From the NCBI GenBank assembly GCA_947630675.1, contig CANRIN010000009.1:1-47314 (forward strand): a DNA stretch of 47,314 nt, given 5' to 3'. The translations under genes were made by a program, and so were the position numbers. Position 1 is the first letter of the stretch; every line of letters begins with the position of its first letter. Positions 14,764 to 23,699 of the stretch are shown here, piece by piece. The stretch is from an uncultured Clostridia bacterium. Lineage in GTDB: Bacteria > Bacillota > Clostridia > Oscillospirales > JAAYOS01. The notes beneath the pieces are model-generated. The model was not told the origin of the DNA and ran no database searches. It saw only the letters and a list, made by a program, of their open reading frames with translations.

Positions 14764-15705
14764 ATGGAAGTGAAAGCCTGGACCTATGAAGAGCTGCCCG
14801 AGTTCGAGGGATGCCCCGAGGGTGCGCACATCATCGTGACTACCGGCGACGAGGCCGGCGTCATGTATCTTCACGACGTGGAGTATGCGAAGCCGGACGG
14901 CCACGCGCTGCATCTTCAGATACTTATCCCGGAGTGCCGGAACAAGAGGGTAGCGGCCGAGAAGAAGCAGCCCTCGGCGCCGCTGCCGTGCTACGTCTTT
15001 GTTCAGGGCTCCGCGTGGATGCCCCAGTACGTCTACGGCAACGTGGCGTCGCTGGCAAAGCTCGCCCTGCGCGGATACGTCTGCGCCATCGTGGAGTACC
15101 GCCACTCCGGACTCGCCGCGTTCCCGGCGCAGATAAAGGATGCGCGCAACGCCATCCGCTTCCTCCGCAGCAACGCCGACAAGTTCGGCATAGACCCGGC
15201 AAAGGTCGTTCTCGCGGGCGATTCCTCCGGCGGACACACCGCGATGTGGGGCGGCATGCTCCATGACGACGACACGGAGGACAACCTGTTCCCCGGCGTC
15301 AGTGCGGAGCCCTGCGGCGTTGTGAGCTGCTACGGCTCGTCTTCGGTAATGGCGCCGGACTCCAACCCTATCCAGGTCCTGCACTGCCTGCCGGACAGCC
15401 CGGAGGGACGCGTCATGGGCGGAAAGAACCTGCTCGAGCACCCTGAGCTCGCGCGGGCGCTCTCGGTCGAGTGCAACATCGACGAGAATACAGTGATGCC
15501 GCCGGTGCTGATGTTCCACGGCACGAAGGACCGTGTCGTCAACTGCACCTGCAGCGCCGTCATCTACGAGCAGCTGAAAAAGACCGGCCATCCCGCCGAC
15601 CTCTATCTGCTCAAGGGCGCGGACCACGGCGGCCCGGAATTCTGGACCGACGGCGTGCTCGACATCGTGGACGCGTTCTGCAAAAAGTGCTTCGGCGCCG
15701 AATAA
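14764..15705 (+). CDS. BD-FAE-type carbohydrate esterase (alpha/beta hydrolase)
   Basis: 313 residues from ATG 14764 (AAGGAGGAATCGTC upstream). It has the features of the bifunctional feruloyl/acetyl-xylan esterase and related BD-FAE domain: YVFVQGSAW (77-85) in place of the usual HGGG oxyanion motif, GDSSGG with Ser154, Asp256 in GTKDRVV and His288 in ADHGG. No signal peptide, so it would act on imported oligosaccharides or small esters. Members remove acetyl or feruloyl groups from xylan fragments; many gut clostridial homologues are uncharacterised. It stands alone with its own terminator. Confidence 0.85.
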   Translation: MEVKAWTYEELPEFEGCPEGAHIIVTTGDEAGVMYLHDVEYAKPDGHALHLQILIPECRNKRVAAEKKQPSAPLPCYVFVQGSAWMPQYVYGNVASLAKLALRGYVCAIVEYRHSGLAAFPAQIKDARNAIRFLRSNADKFGIDPAKVVLAGDSSGGHTAMWGGMLHDDDTEDNLFPGVSAEPCGVVSCYGSSSVMAPDSNPIQVLHCLPDSPEGRVMGGKNLLEHPELARALSVECNIDENTVMPPVLMFHGTKDRVVNCTCSAVIYEQLKKTGHPADLYLLKGADHGGPEFWTDGVLDIVDAFCKKCFGAE

Positions 15706-15728
15706 AGTTTTTGCGGAAAAAAGATGAG

Positions 15729-15759
15729 AAAACGGCAGGGCTTTACGCCCTGCCGTTTT
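15729..15759 (+). terminator. Terminator of the esterase gene
   Basis: AAAACGGCAGGGC ... GCCCTGCCGTTTT with a TTTAC loop (arms 15731-15741 and 15747-15757). Being symmetric, it overlaps the end of the minus-strand SLH remnant. Confidence 0.88.
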
Positions 15760-16111
15760 GCCTTATTTGCTGCGCCCGACACGCCTGAACGAAATGCCTG
15801 ACCGCAGATTGGAAGCTGTCCGCGGCTCGCGTGGATATCGAAACCATGTCCGGGAAGGATGGCTTTCCGGTAGTGGGCGGCTTGCCCGCCGCTGCCGCGA
15901 TGCGGCTGAGTATCGTCGCGGCCTGCTCGCGGGTGAGGGTCCCGTCCGGGTCAAAGTGGTTGGCATCTATGCAGTTGACCACGCCGAGACCGGCCGTTTT
16001 CTCGACGTTTGCGGCATATTTGCCGGACTTGCGCTCGGGTATCTTGCTGCCGGTATAGGTCTCATAGAGCCGCGTCAGTACGCTATCATCGGTATCGACA
16101 GAGGCCTGCGC
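15743..16111 (-). pseudogene. Remnant of an S-layer homology (SLH) domain protein
   Basis: The minus-strand frame is open for 122 codons after a TGA at 16114-16112. It contains LTRLYETYTGSKIPE, KYAANVEKTAGLGVVN, HFDPDGTLTREQAATILSRIA and PSFPDMVSISTRAADSF, which are SLH-domain hallmarks (FxPxxxLTREQAATxLxR and F-D-x-x-W-A-like). It breaks down where the second SLH repeat should be and has no start codon or ribosome site. It overlaps the last 12 codons of the glycoside hydrolase gene in another frame. Either a frameshift cut an SLH tail from that enzyme, or a deletion fused two unrelated genes. Confidence 0.6.
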
Positions 16112-18075
16112 TCAGTGGGCGGCGTCGACCCGTCCGCCACGGAATATATCCCGCGGGAACACTCGAGAACGGCCTTCATCATCTCGGGGTAGGCGCGCGA
16201 ACAGATGTCAAATAGGCCGATGTTGTAGTTCTCACCGTCAAAGCGCCCGAGCACGAACTGGTCGTAGCACTGGAAGTAGTGACAGCCGACTCCGTTCGGA
16301 TGCGCCGCGACGCGCTCGCAGTAGTACCTGTATGCCGCGCCTCGCTCGCTCTGGCTCGTGACGCCCTCGAGGCCGGTCGCGGGAAGACCCGCGTCGAGCG
16401 CGCCGAAGTGGAACTCTCCTATCATCACGGGCAGGTCGACCCCGAGGTCCGCGACCTGTCGGATGTTTGCGGTCGGGTCGACAGAGTAGCAGTTTATCGA
16501 GAACACGTCGAAGTTCTCCCAGCCGGTTACGATGTCCGGGTCGGATATCCAAGCCCAGCGCATTCCGAGTATCATGTGGTTCGGGTCGACCGCGCGGCAG
16601 GCGTGGGACGGTATCTCGACGTAGGCGCGGAGCATCACTCGGGAGAACTCGTGCATATCGCGCGCGGCGGCGGGGGAGAGCCGGGATGCGTCGCGAACGG
16701 GCGTGTAAAGGGACTCAAAGGACTCAAACTTCGTGCCCCATGCGGCGTTGAGCTCGCCGATCCCGCCGTATCTCTCTTCGAGGAAGGCGACGAGCCGTTC
16801 CTTGGTCACCGTCCGCTCGGGGCAGTAGAGCGCCTCGTCCGCGACGACAAGGCCGTCCACGAAGGCCCATTCTGGCTCGTTTCGCAGGAAGTAGCCTATC
16901 ATCAGCGGGTCGTCCTTCCGCGCCTCGAGCGCGCTGGCGCAGACCTCTGCGTTCTCCGCAAACTCCGGGCTGAGGACATCCGGGAAATCGCGGAATATCT
17001 TCTTTTCGGTGGACGGGAAGCTCGGAAGCGACGTGACGTAGGGGATGCCGGTCGTGCCGAGCAGGTCGGCGTCGCTCCAGTTTCCGAGGGTGTTCATGCC
17101 GCAGCGCTTTATCTCGCCCGTCAGCATTTTCTTCCACTTGCCGTACCAGTCCGGGCCGAGTGCGCGGCGCAGGTTTGCCCGGAAGAAGGAGAACGCCTTG
17201 TACTCCCTTCGGCCGCCCCTCCGGGCGCGGTCGGAATACATCTCTCCGAGCTCGGGGTCGTCCTCCGGCGGCAGAAAATCGAGCCACTTCTCGACGCCGT
17301 CTATGCGGCAGTCGCCGCCGAGGCCGACGCAGTCCGGCCCCATGCTGAAGAATGCGTATCCGAGCGGGTCGACAAGATGCCAGCGCCCGTTCTCCTTGCG
17401 GCTGGTAAAGAAGCCGGTGCCGGGGGTGAGCCGGTGAGCGAGTGAGCCGCCGTACTCCGAAAACCTCTCCGGATAGCCGCTCTCCGCATCCCGAAGCTGA
17501 CCTTCGAGCGCGCGGCGGAGCTCGTCCAGGTCATGTGTCTTGCCCGGCCAGTCCTTACGTTTGTTCTGACCGAACTCGTCCACGAGTTTGAGGTCGGGCA
17601 GGGACGCCGGCGACGGCTCCGAATCGGTGAGGCGGATGTCGCAGAGCGTCAGCGTCACCTCATGATGGGACGGCAGCGACGTAAGCAGTATCTTCTCTAT
17701 TCTGTCGCGGCGGACCCTCCGACCGTGGCAGACCATCTTCAGAGTGCCCGGCAGCGCCTCGGGGAAGAGTTCGCTCCCGTCCATCAGCGAGAGGTCGAGA
17801 AGGACTGCCGCCTCGGCGGAGGGCAGCAGTCCGAACCGCAGTGTGAATACAGGCTCGGGCTCTCCCGACTCGAAGACGATGAGCTGCATCGGCAGGCTGT
17901 GCTCCTCCTCGACTTCCGCGCGGAAGGAGAGAAACCGTCCGAGCTCGGGCGTATTGCCCGGCAGCTCGAAGCCGCCGCCGGCCTCGGGAAGCGTGAGGCG
18001 GAACCGCCCGCCGCCGAGGTCATTAAGCGACGTTCCGGGGGTCAGATGTTCGGGCGTTATCGGTATTGTTTTCAT
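16075..18075 (-). CDS. Clan-A glycoside hydrolase, beta-agarase/GH50- or GH42-like
   Basis: 666 residues; GGGAGGAATATAT before the ATG. A beta-rich N-terminal domain (1-165) precedes a TIM barrel (about 210-640). The region GTGFFTSRKENGRWHLVDPLGYAFFSMGPD is typical of beta-agarase-like proteins. GYFLRNEPEW places the acid/base at Glu400 and MIGEFHFG the nucleophile at Glu554, as in clan GH-A. No signal peptide, so it would be cytoplasmic unless an SLH tail was lost (see the remnant overlapping its 3' end). The last 15 residues (PPTERRPLSIPMIAY) look like out-of-frame sequence. The substrate is probably a beta-galactoside or a related oligosaccharide, but this is not certain. Confidence 0.8.
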   Translation of the reverse strand: MKTIPITPEHLTPGTSLNDLGGGRFRLTLPEAGGGFELPGNTPELGRFLSFRAEVEEEHSLPMQLIVFESGEPEPVFTLRFGLLPSAEAAVLLDLSLMDGSELFPEALPGTLKMVCHGRRVRRDRIEKILLTSLPSHHEVTLTLCDIRLTDSEPSPASLPDLKLVDEFGQNKRKDWPGKTHDLDELRRALEGQLRDAESGYPERFSEYGGSLAHRLTPGTGFFTSRKENGRWHLVDPLGYAFFSMGPDCVGLGGDCRIDGVEKWLDFLPPEDDPELGEMYSDRARRGGRREYKAFSFFRANLRRALGPDWYGKWKKMLTGEIKRCGMNTLGNWSDADLLGTTGIPYVTSLPSFPSTEKKIFRDFPDVLSPEFAENAEVCASALEARKDDPLMIGYFLRNEPEWAFVDGLVVADEALYCPERTVTKERLVAFLEERYGGIGELNAAWGTKFESFESLYTPVRDASRLSPAAARDMHEFSRVMLRAYVEIPSHACRAVDPNHMILGMRWAWISDPDIVTGWENFDVFSINCYSVDPTANIRQVADLGVDLPVMIGEFHFGALDAGLPATGLEGVTSQSERGAAYRYYCERVAAHPNGVGCHYFQCYDQFVLGRFDGENYNIGLFDICSRAYPEMMKAVLECSRGIYSVADGSTPPTERRPLSIPMIAY

Positions 18076-18137
18076 ATATATTCCTCCCGTGGCGCAGGAC
18101 GGCGACGGCCGCCGCGCGGTATTTGTATATCAACACA

Positions 18138-18167
18138 ATTATAAAGCTCGGAAGCGATCGCTGTCAA
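18138..18167 (-). promoter_or_regulatory. Promoter of the glycoside hydrolase gene
   Basis: On the minus strand perfect TTGACA (18167-18162) and TATAAT (18143-18138), 18-base spacer. Confidence 0.85.
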
Positions 18168-18216
18168 CATCTGCACACCGGCGACCCCGAATTGTCGGCC
18201 CGCCCGAAACAAACTC

Positions 18217-18245
18217 TTGCCAGTGGGGGCGGGATATGATAAAAT
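18217..18245 (+). promoter_or_regulatory. Promoter of the aminotransferase-trpS-wecB operon
   Basis: TTGCCA (18217-18222) and TAAAAT (18240-18245), 17-base spacer, about 75 bases before the first gene. Confidence 0.7.
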
Positions 18246-18321
18246 ACCAATAAGTATAGGCAAAAATCGCGGCGGCGGAAACGTCCGCGCCGCGCGGCTC
18301 ATACTGTTTGGAGGCATAGCG

Positions 18322-19515
18322 ATGAAATTCAGATTTTCCGAGCGTATCGATACGCTGAAACCGTCCGCGATACGCGAGATACTAAAGGCCGATCCCGACC
18401 CGGAGGCGATAAGCTTCGCCGCGGGCAACCCCTCGCCGGACACCTTCCCGACCGAGGAGATGGCGTCCGCCGCCGCCGAGATATTCAGAGACGCGTCCGG
18501 CGCGGCGTTCCAATACGGCATAACCGAGGGCTACACGCCGCTCCGCCGCGCCACGGCGGAGCGCGTGAAGCTGCTCCACGACGTAGGGCGAGACTTTGAC
18601 GACTGCATAATCGTCTCCGGCGGACAGCAGGGGATAGAGCTCGCGACAAAGGTGCTCCTCAACGAGGGAGACGCGATAGCCTGCGAGGCGCCGAGCTTCG
18701 TCGGTGCGCTCAACTGCTTCCGCGCGCAGCGCCTCCGCCTCGTCGGCATCCCGTGCGACGGAGAGGGGATGTGCGTAGATAAGCTAGAGGAGCGGCTCAA
18801 GGCCGACCCGGGGATACGCGCGGTGTACACCATTCCGACATTCCAGAACCCCGGCGGGTCCACGATGTCGCTTCGCCGCCGCGAAAAGCTCATGGAGCTT
18901 GCTCGCCGCTACGACATCTGCATCATAGAGGACAGCCCCTACTTCGAGCTCCGCTACTCGGGCGAGACCGTCCCCACCATCAAGAGCATGGACGAGGAGG
19001 GGCGCGTCATATTCTGCGGCTCCTACTCGAAGGTGATAGCGCCCGGGATACGCATCGGATACGTCGTCGCGCACCGGGACGTCACGGCGAAGATGGCCGT
19101 CGCAAAGCAGGTGAGCGACGTACACACCAATCTGTTCTTCCAGATGATAGTCGAGCGCCTTGTCACGGGCGGCGGCTTCGAGCGGCACATCGAAGAGTGC
19201 CGGAAGGTCTACCGCCGCCGCCGCGACATCATGCTCGACGCGCTCGCGAAGTACGTCCCCGAGGGCAAGGCGGAGTGGACCGTCCCGGACGGCGGACTGT
19301 TTATCTGGCTCACGCTCCCGGAGGGGTACGACGGCGCGGAGCTCTGCCGCCGCGCAAAGACCCACAAGCTCGCGTGCGTCCCCGGCTCCGCCTTCAATGT
19401 GGACGAGCACGAGACGAGCCCCTCGATACGTCTCAACTTCTCACTGCCGACGGACGACCAGCTCGTGCGCGGCTGCGAGATACTCGGCCGCGAGATAGAC
19501 GACTACGTCAAGTGA
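18322..19515 (+). CDS. PLP-dependent class I/II aminotransferase
   Basis: 397 residues from ATG 18322 (TTTGGAGGCATAGCG upstream). Fold-type I aminotransferase of the 2-aminoadipate/MocR-catalytic type: ISFAAGNPSPDTFP, QYGITEGYTPLR, SGGQQGIEL, TIPTFQNPGGSTMS, IIEDSPY and the PLP lysine Lys237 in GSYSKVIAPGIRIGY; substrate-binding arginine in SPSIRLNFS. No DNA-binding domain is attached. It transfers amino groups between 2-oxo acids and amino acids, possibly aromatic, branched or 2-aminoadipate. It opens a five-gene run with trpS 31 bases downstream. Confidence 0.92.
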   Translation: MKFRFSERIDTLKPSAIREILKADPDPEAISFAAGNPSPDTFPTEEMASAAAEIFRDASGAAFQYGITEGYTPLRRATAERVKLLHDVGRDFDDCIIVSGGQQGIELATKVLLNEGDAIACEAPSFVGALNCFRAQRLRLVGIPCDGEGMCVDKLEERLKADPGIRAVYTIPTFQNPGGSTMSLRRREKLMELARRYDICIIEDSPYFELRYSGETVPTIKSMDEEGRVIFCGSYSKVIAPGIRIGYVVAHRDVTAKMAVAKQVSDVHTNLFFQMIVERLVTGGGFERHIEECRKVYRRRRDIMLDALAKYVPEGKAEWTVPDGGLFIWLTLPEGYDGAELCRRAKTHKLACVPGSAFNVDEHETSPSIRLNFSLPTDDQLVRGCEILGREIDDYVK

Positions 19516-19546
19516 AGACGAAATAATTCCGAAAGGTGTAATATAT

Positions 19547-20551
19547 ATGGAAAACGCAAAGAAAAGGATATTCAGCGGCATCAAGCCGACGGGCGACCTC
19601 ACGCTCGGCAGCTACCTCGGCGCGATAAAGAACTGGGTCGGGTTCCAGGACGAGTACGAGTGCCTCTACTGCATCGTCGACCTGCACGCCATAACCATAC
19701 GCAACGACCCGGAGACGCTTCGCCGCCGCGCCCGCGAGCAGCTCGCGCAGTACATCACGGCGGGGCTCGACCCGAAGAAGAGCGTGATATATCTCCAGAG
19801 CCATGTCTCCGCCCACGCGGAGCTCGGGTGGATCCTCGGCTGCTACTCGATGATAGGCGAGCTCAACCGCATGACCCAGTACAAGGAGATGCAGAAGAAG
19901 CAGGCAAACAACCTCAACAGCGGCATCTTCACCTATCCCGTGCTGATGGCGGCGGATATCCTGCTCTTTGACACCGAGCTCGTCCCGGTGGGAGAGGACC
20001 AGAAGCAGCACGTCGAGCTCGCGCGGAACATCGCCGTCCGCTTCAACGGTGTGTACGGCGACGTGTTCAAGCTCCCCGAGCCGTTCGTGCCGAAGGTCGG
20101 CGCGCGGATAAAGAGCCTCACCGACCCCACGGCGAAGATGAGCAAGTCGGACGACGACCCGCAGGGCAGCGTCTACATCATGGACTGCCCGGACGCCATA
20201 ATGAAGAAGTTCAAGCGCGCCAAGACCGACAGCCTCGGCGTCGTGCACTTCGACCCGGAAAACCAGCCCGGCATAGCGAACCTCATGACGATATACTCCG
20301 CCGTCACCGGCAGGAGCTACGACGAGATAGAGCGGGAGTTTGACGGCAAGGGCTACGGTGTGTTCAAGCCCGCCGTCGCCGAGGTCGTCACAGACGTGCT
20401 GCGCCCGATACGCGAGGGCGCGGAGCACTACCTCTCGGACGGCGCGGACGAGCTCGAGCGGATATACCGCGAGGGCGCGGAGCGCGCGCGGGCACTGAGT
20501 GAGCCCGTACTCAACAGGGTGCGCCGCGTAATAGGCTTTGTCGAGCGCTGA
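19547..20551 (+). CDS. trpS: Tryptophanyl-tRNA synthetase
   Basis: 334 residues, the usual bacterial length. Class I synthetase motifs: KPTGDLTLGSYLGAIKNW (14-30) is the HIGH-type motif and KMSKS (197-201) the ATP loop. It charges tRNA-Trp. It lies 31 bases after the aminotransferase; the short gap leaves no room for a T-box. AAAGGTG precedes the start. Co-transcription with wall-precursor genes downstream (15 bases to the next gene) is a local arrangement. Confidence 0.97.
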   Translation: MENAKKRIFSGIKPTGDLTLGSYLGAIKNWVGFQDEYECLYCIVDLHAITIRNDPETLRRRAREQLAQYITAGLDPKKSVIYLQSHVSAHAELGWILGCYSMIGELNRMTQYKEMQKKQANNLNSGIFTYPVLMAADILLFDTELVPVGEDQKQHVELARNIAVRFNGVYGDVFKLPEPFVPKVGARIKSLTDPTAKMSKSDDDPQGSVYIMDCPDAIMKKFKRAKTDSLGVVHFDPENQPGIANLMTIYSAVTGRSYDEIEREFDGKGYGVFKPAVAEVVTDVLRPIREGAEHYLSDGADELERIYREGAERARALSEPVLNRVRRVIGFVER

Positions 20552-20565
20552 ACGGGGGGAGAGCC

Positions 20566-21771
20566 ATGCCGAGTGAGCTCATAATCTGGGTGATAGCCTC
20601 GCTTGTGACGGCGTTCATCGTCTCGTTTGTCTGTACCCCGGTGGTGCGGCAGTTTGCGAACCGCTCCGGCATCGGCGTAGACGTGCCGAAGGACAACCGC
20701 CGTATGCACAAGGTACCGATACCGCGCATAGGCGGCCTTGCGATATTCCTCGGGTTCATGATTTCGGTGCTTGTGTTCAGCGAGGTGGACAGCTGCCTCA
20801 GGGGAATACTCATCGGCCTTGTGCTGATAGTCGTCATAAGCCTTATAGACGACATCTCGCCGCTGCCGGCTCTGCTCCGCTTCGCGGTGCAGATAGCCGC
20901 CGCGATAATCGTCGTGGCGCACGGCGTCCGGATAGAGTTCCTGTCGAATATAAACATCTTCAGCGACCAGGCGTATCTTCACCTCGGCGAGTGGATATCC
21001 AACATCGTCACGGTGATATGGATAGTCGCGATAACCAACTCCGTCAACTTCATCGACGGGCTCGACGGGCTCGCCGTCGGCGTGAGCACCATATCCTCGC
21101 TCTGTATGCTGATAATCGCGCTGCTCGTGAGCGAACCGAACGTCGCCCTCGTCATGGCGGCGCTTGTCGGCGCCTGCGCGGGATTCATGCCCTACAACCT
21201 CAATCCGGCAAAGATATTCATGGGCGATGTCGGCGCGATGTCGATAGGCTTCATCCTCGCGACGATATCGATACAGGGACTTTTCAAGTTCTACGCGATA
21301 ATCAGCTTCGCCGTGCCCTTCCTCATACTCGCTCTGCCGATATTTGACGAGGTGTTCGCCGTCGTGCGGCGGCTGCTCAAGGGTCAGAACCCGATGAGTC
21401 CGGACAGGGGACACGTCCACCACCGCCTTATAGACATGGGCTTCAACCAGAAGCAGGCGGTCGCGATAATGTACACGATGAGCGGCATACTCGGCCTCAC
21501 GGCGGTGGTGCTCACCGCTTCCGGAGAGATACGCGCGATGTTCCTTCTGCTCGCGTTCCTGCTCGTAGGATTTGTCGCGTGGCGGCTGATAGGCTTCGGA
21601 AGAAAGAGCTCGCCGTCAGGCGAAGCGGAGAAAACAGACGGAGAAAGCGGCGGGAAAGAGCCCGCCGCGCAGAACACGCCGGACGGCGGTCCGTCCGACG
21701 GGGCCGGCGGGGCGGACGGAGACGCGCCCGCGAAAGAAGATAAGGGGGACAGCGAAAGTGGAAAAGATTAA
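20566..21771 (+). CDS. Undecaprenyl-phosphate GlcNAc-1-phosphate transferase (WecA/TagO family)
   Basis: 401 residues with about ten membrane helices. Family motifs: KDNRRMHKVPIPRIGG (44-59), DDISPLP, NSVNFIDGLDGLA and GDVGAMSIGF in the cytoplasmic loops, and HVHHRLI late in the chain, which separates WecA/TagO from MraY. It transfers GlcNAc-1-phosphate from UDP-GlcNAc to undecaprenyl phosphate, the first step of teichoic acid or other wall-glycan synthesis. After residue 350 there is a hydrophilic Gly/Asp/Glu/Lys tail of about 50 residues, uncommon in the family and likely disordered. Its 3' end overlaps the epimerase gene by 14 bases. Confidence 0.93.
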   Translation: MPSELIIWVIASLVTAFIVSFVCTPVVRQFANRSGIGVDVPKDNRRMHKVPIPRIGGLAIFLGFMISVLVFSEVDSCLRGILIGLVLIVVISLIDDISPLPALLRFAVQIAAAIIVVAHGVRIEFLSNINIFSDQAYLHLGEWISNIVTVIWIVAITNSVNFIDGLDGLAVGVSTISSLCMLIIALLVSEPNVALVMAALVGACAGFMPYNLNPAKIFMGDVGAMSIGFILATISIQGLFKFYAIISFAVPFLILALPIFDEVFAVVRRLLKGQNPMSPDRGHVHHRLIDMGFNQKQAVAIMYTMSGILGLTAVVLTASGEIRAMFLLLAFLLVGFVAWRLIGFGRKSSPSGEAEKTDGESGGKEPAAQNTPDGGPSDGAGGADGDAPAKEDKGDSESGKD

Positions 21772-22903
21772 GGTCATGACGGTGTTCGGCACCCGTCCGG
21801 AGGCGGTCAAGATGGCTCCTCTCGCGCTCGAGCTCGCCTCACGCGAGGAAATAGAGAGCATCGTCTGCGTGACGGCGCAGCACCGTGAGATGCTTGACCA
21901 GATACTTGAGATATTCGGCATAGTCCCGCGCTACGACCTCAACATCATGAAGCCGGGGCAGACCCTCTACGAGATAACCGGCAGGATACTCGAGGGAATG
22001 GACGGCGTACTGAAGGATGCCGCGCCGGACATCGTTCTCGTCCACGGCGACACGTCTACGACGTTTGCCGGGGCGCTCGCGGCGTTCTACCGCCAGATAC
22101 CGGTGGGTCATGTCGAGGCGGGACTGCGCACCTACAACATCTACTCTCCCTTCCCTGAGGAGATGAACCGCCGGCTCGTCGGCCAGATAGCGTCGCTGAA
22201 CTTTGCGCCGACGCGCCGCAACGCGGAAAATCTCGCGCTCGAGCACGTCCTCGGAGAGACGTTCATCACCGGCAACACCGTCATAGACGCGCTGAAGACC
22301 ACCGTGCGGAGCGATTACACCTTCCGCGACCCGGTCCTGCGCGAGCTGGACGGGCTCGGCCGCAAAATAGTTATCATAACGGCGCACCGCCGCGAGAACT
22401 ACGGGAGACCCTTTGACAACATACTTTCGGCGATACGGGAGACTGCCTCTCGGTACCCGGATGTCGAATTCGTGTACCCGGTCCACCTCTCCGAGTATGT
22501 CACGGAGAACGCGCACCGCGTGCTCGGCGGCGTGCGGAATATCCATCTTATAAAGCCGCTCGACCTCGACGAGATGCACAACCTCATGGCGCGCGCCTAC
22601 ATGGTCATGACCGACTCGGGCGGGATACAGGAGGAGGCTCCCGCGCTCGGGAAGCCGGTGCTCGTCATGCGCCACGAGACGGAGCGCCCGGAGGCCGTTG
22701 AGGCCGGAACGGTGAAGCTCTGCGGCATCGAGCGGGACGAGATAGTTTCGATGGCCTGCGAGCTTCTCGACGGCGGCGCGGCGTATGACGCCATGGCGAA
22801 CGCCGTCAACCCCTACGGAGACGGGGAGGCTTCGCGCAGGATAACCGACGCGATACTCTGGCACTTCGGGCGCGGCGAAAAGCCGGACTCCTTCGGAGGC
22901 TGA
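21758..22903 (+). CDS. wecB: UDP-N-acetylglucosamine 2-epimerase (non-hydrolysing)
   Basis: 381 residues, GTG start at 21758 with GGGGGAC upstream inside the previous gene. Family motifs are complete: FGTRPEAVKMAPL (7-19), CVTAQHREMLDQ, VLVHGDTSTTFAGALAAFY, HVEAGLRTY, SPFPEEMNRRL, TAHRRENYG and TDSGGIQEEAPALGKPVLVMR. It interconverts UDP-GlcNAc and UDP-ManNAc, providing ManNAc for wall teichoic acid linkage units, which matches the TagO-type gene it overlaps. Confidence 0.96.
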   Translation: MEKIKVMTVFGTRPEAVKMAPLALELASREEIESIVCVTAQHREMLDQILEIFGIVPRYDLNIMKPGQTLYEITGRILEGMDGVLKDAAPDIVLVHGDTSTTFAGALAAFYRQIPVGHVEAGLRTYNIYSPFPEEMNRRLVGQIASLNFAPTRRNAENLALEHVLGETFITGNTVIDALKTTVRSDYTFRDPVLRELDGLGRKIVIITAHRRENYGRPFDNILSAIRETASRYPDVEFVYPVHLSEYVTENAHRVLGGVRNIHLIKPLDLDEMHNLMARAYMVMTDSGGIQEEAPALGKPVLVMRHETERPEAVEAGTVKLCGIERDEIVSMACELLDGGAAYDAMANAVNPYGDGEASRRITDAILWHFGRGEKPDSFGG

Positions 22904-22907
22904 GAGA

Positions 22908-23663
22908 ATGAACAAGGGGCGGATAATGCTCTTTGCGATGCTCGCCGCGGCCACGATAGTCATAGCGGTGCTGATGAGCATATTCGCGACCGGCGCGACG
23001 AGCGAGCGGCCGGAGATAGTCCTGCCGCAGGAGCTCCCCGAAGGATTTCAGCCAGGTTGGAGCTTTGACGGCTCGGACCGTGCGCCGGACGCCGGAGACG
23101 TGAGCGCGGATACGCTTGCGGCGCTCGTGCTGTCGCTTGAGCGGCCGGAGGAGTATTACGCCACGATAAAGGTCGGACTGTACTGGGACGGCGGCTCGTC
23201 CGAGACGCGCCGCGAGGTGTGGTCGACCGGCGGCTATGAGCTTATCCGCAGCTACGATGAAACGGGCGCGGCCGAGCGGAACTGCATCGTCGCGGGCGAG
23301 GACACCTACATCTGGTACGAGAACGAGACGCAGTACTACGTCGGCGCGACGGCGGCGTTCAGCACGGACGACGAGGCGCAGATACCGACCTACGAGGATC
23401 TGGCGGCGGTGCCTCCTGAGAATGTGGTGCGCTGCCGGTACGAGGCGAGCGGGGATATCCCCTGCCTTTACGCCGAGACGGTGGACAGCATGGGGCAGAC
23501 GAACCGCTGGTGGGTGTCGCTTTCAAGCGGGCTTCTGTGGAAGTTCGAGACATGGGACGGCGGCGAGCTCGCCTACTCGATGCAGACGCTCTCGCTTTCC
23601 ACCGACGCGGTGGACAGGGGAGAGTTCGTCCTGCCGGACGGAAACAACGTTTTTGCGAGGTAG
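22908..23663 (+). CDS. Membrane-anchored secreted protein of unknown function
   Basis: 251 residues, four bases after wecB and thus in the same operon. One N-terminal membrane segment (7-28, LFAMLAAATIVIAVLMSIFA) is followed by an exported domain. The pattern YYATIKVGLYWDGGSSETRREVWSTGG, CIVAGEDTYIWYENETQYYVG, DIPCLYAETVDSMGQTNRWWVSLSSGLLWKFETWDGGELAYSMQTLSL resembles LolA/RseB-like half-barrels that bind lipids or envelope partners. A role linked to wall-polymer assembly is guessed from the operon. No enzymatic motif is seen. Confidence 0.7.
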   Translation: MNKGRIMLFAMLAAATIVIAVLMSIFATGATSERPEIVLPQELPEGFQPGWSFDGSDRAPDAGDVSADTLAALVLSLERPEEYYATIKVGLYWDGGSSETRREVWSTGGYELIRSYDETGAAERNCIVAGEDTYIWYENETQYYVGATAAFSTDDEAQIPTYEDLAAVPPENVVRCRYEASGDIPCLYAETVDSMGQTNRWWVSLSSGLLWKFETWDGGELAYSMQTLSLSTDAVDRGEFVLPDGNNVFAR

Positions 23664-23699
23664 AACCTCCGAAGGACGCGAAAAATGCGGGGCGGGCCC

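Noticed and set aside
19516-19546. T-box element before trpS
   Set aside because: Only 31 bases separate trpS from the preceding gene and no specifier stem fits.
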